From contig JADJBR010000007.1 of the NCBI GenBank assembly GCA_016703645.1, positions 1,634,501 to 1,698,500 of the forward strand: a stretch of DNA of 64,000 nucleotides. The letters are read 5' to 3'. The notes below the pieces were generated by a model. The model was not told where the DNA came from. It was given only the letters and a program-made list of their open reading frames with translations, and did no database searches. Of this stretch, positions 63,951-64,000 are shown piece after piece; within the stretch, counting starts at the first letter, position 1; each line of letters opens with the position of its first letter. The DNA comes from Zoogloea sp. (GTDB lineage: Bacteria > Pseudomonadota > Gammaproteobacteria > Burkholderiales > Rhodocyclaceae). Both the position numbers and the translations under genes were made by a program.

Positions 63951-64000
63951 TTACGCCATGTACATGCCGCCATTCACGTGCAGGGTGGCCCCCGTCACGT
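63951..64000 (-). CDS. fabG: 3-oxoacyl-ACP reductase, C-terminal end
   Basis: Only the last 15 codons are present, reading VTGATLHVNGGMYMA and a TAA stop at 63951-63953. This C-terminus is characteristic of FabG, and its place before acpP-fabF supports the call. The rest lies beyond the window. Confidence 0.88.
   Translation of the reverse strand, partial: VTGATLHVNGGMYMA

Overview
The window is high-GC, gene-dense bacterial chromosome. The rpoE-rseA-rseB-rseC-mucD block running into lepA-lepB-rnc-era-recO-pdxJ-acpS, the DUF4845 gene between lepB and rnc, DUF1415, minCDE and fabF/acpP/fabG indicate a betaproteobacterium. The multiheme cytochrome and molybdoenzyme content suggests Rhodocyclales, but that is inference from gene content and no search was run. 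Sequence is cut at both ends: the 3' part of an RlmI-like methyltransferase (1-333) and the last codons of fabG (63951-64000).

Layout. 1-4007: housekeeping and uncharacterised genes (RlmI-like, YlqF GTPase, DUF1415, a methyltransferase, a hypothetical protein, a DUF4124 protein). 4311-14602: a probable sigma-54 operon encoding a small secreted protein, a methionine-rich repeat protein, a periplasmic pentaheme cytochrome c, a Tat-exported DmsA-type molybdoenzyme, its four-cluster Fe-S subunit, a TorD-like chaperone, a polyferredoxin, a haem-binding sensor kinase and an NtrC-type regulator. 14738-15043: tRNA-His, -Arg and -Pro. 15221-28433: a multi-PAS kinase, PatZ-like acetyltransferase, tag, hexose-6-P mutarotase, an Ala/Pro/Lys-rich SNase-like protein, tex, an ArsC-like protein, an Hsp33 lacking its zinc cysteines, and minC. 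28465-29637: minD, minE and tRNA-Leu. 29638-31425: a small accessory segment next to that tRNA, with a perfect 35-bp palindrome, a gene interrupted by an amber codon, and a ParDE-type toxin-antitoxin pair. 31623-43496: glucokinase and a glycogen cluster (glgB divergent from glgC, two GH57 enzymes, glgP, glgA). 43587-45851: DUF1178, a glycosyltransferase, a small protein and a tRNA Gly-Cys-Gly array. 45909-60108: one long minus-strand run from rpoE through lepA and era to uvrC and pgsA. 60322-64000: nadB, a YgfX-like protein, fabF, acpP and the fabG end.

The most interesting part is 4311-14602. A secreted protein made of ten 12-residue repeats with three methionines each sits in front of a reductase of the dimethyl-sulfoxide/methionine-sulfoxide-reducing type, with its own periplasmic electron carrier and a haem-containing two-component system. 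The proposal, which is inference, is an oxidant-scavenging cycle: the Met-rich protein is oxidised in place of other targets and the molybdoenzyme reduces it again. This would parallel the published MrpX/YedY hypochlorite system of Azospira suillum but use an unrelated reductase. Copper binding by the Met motifs is the main alternative.
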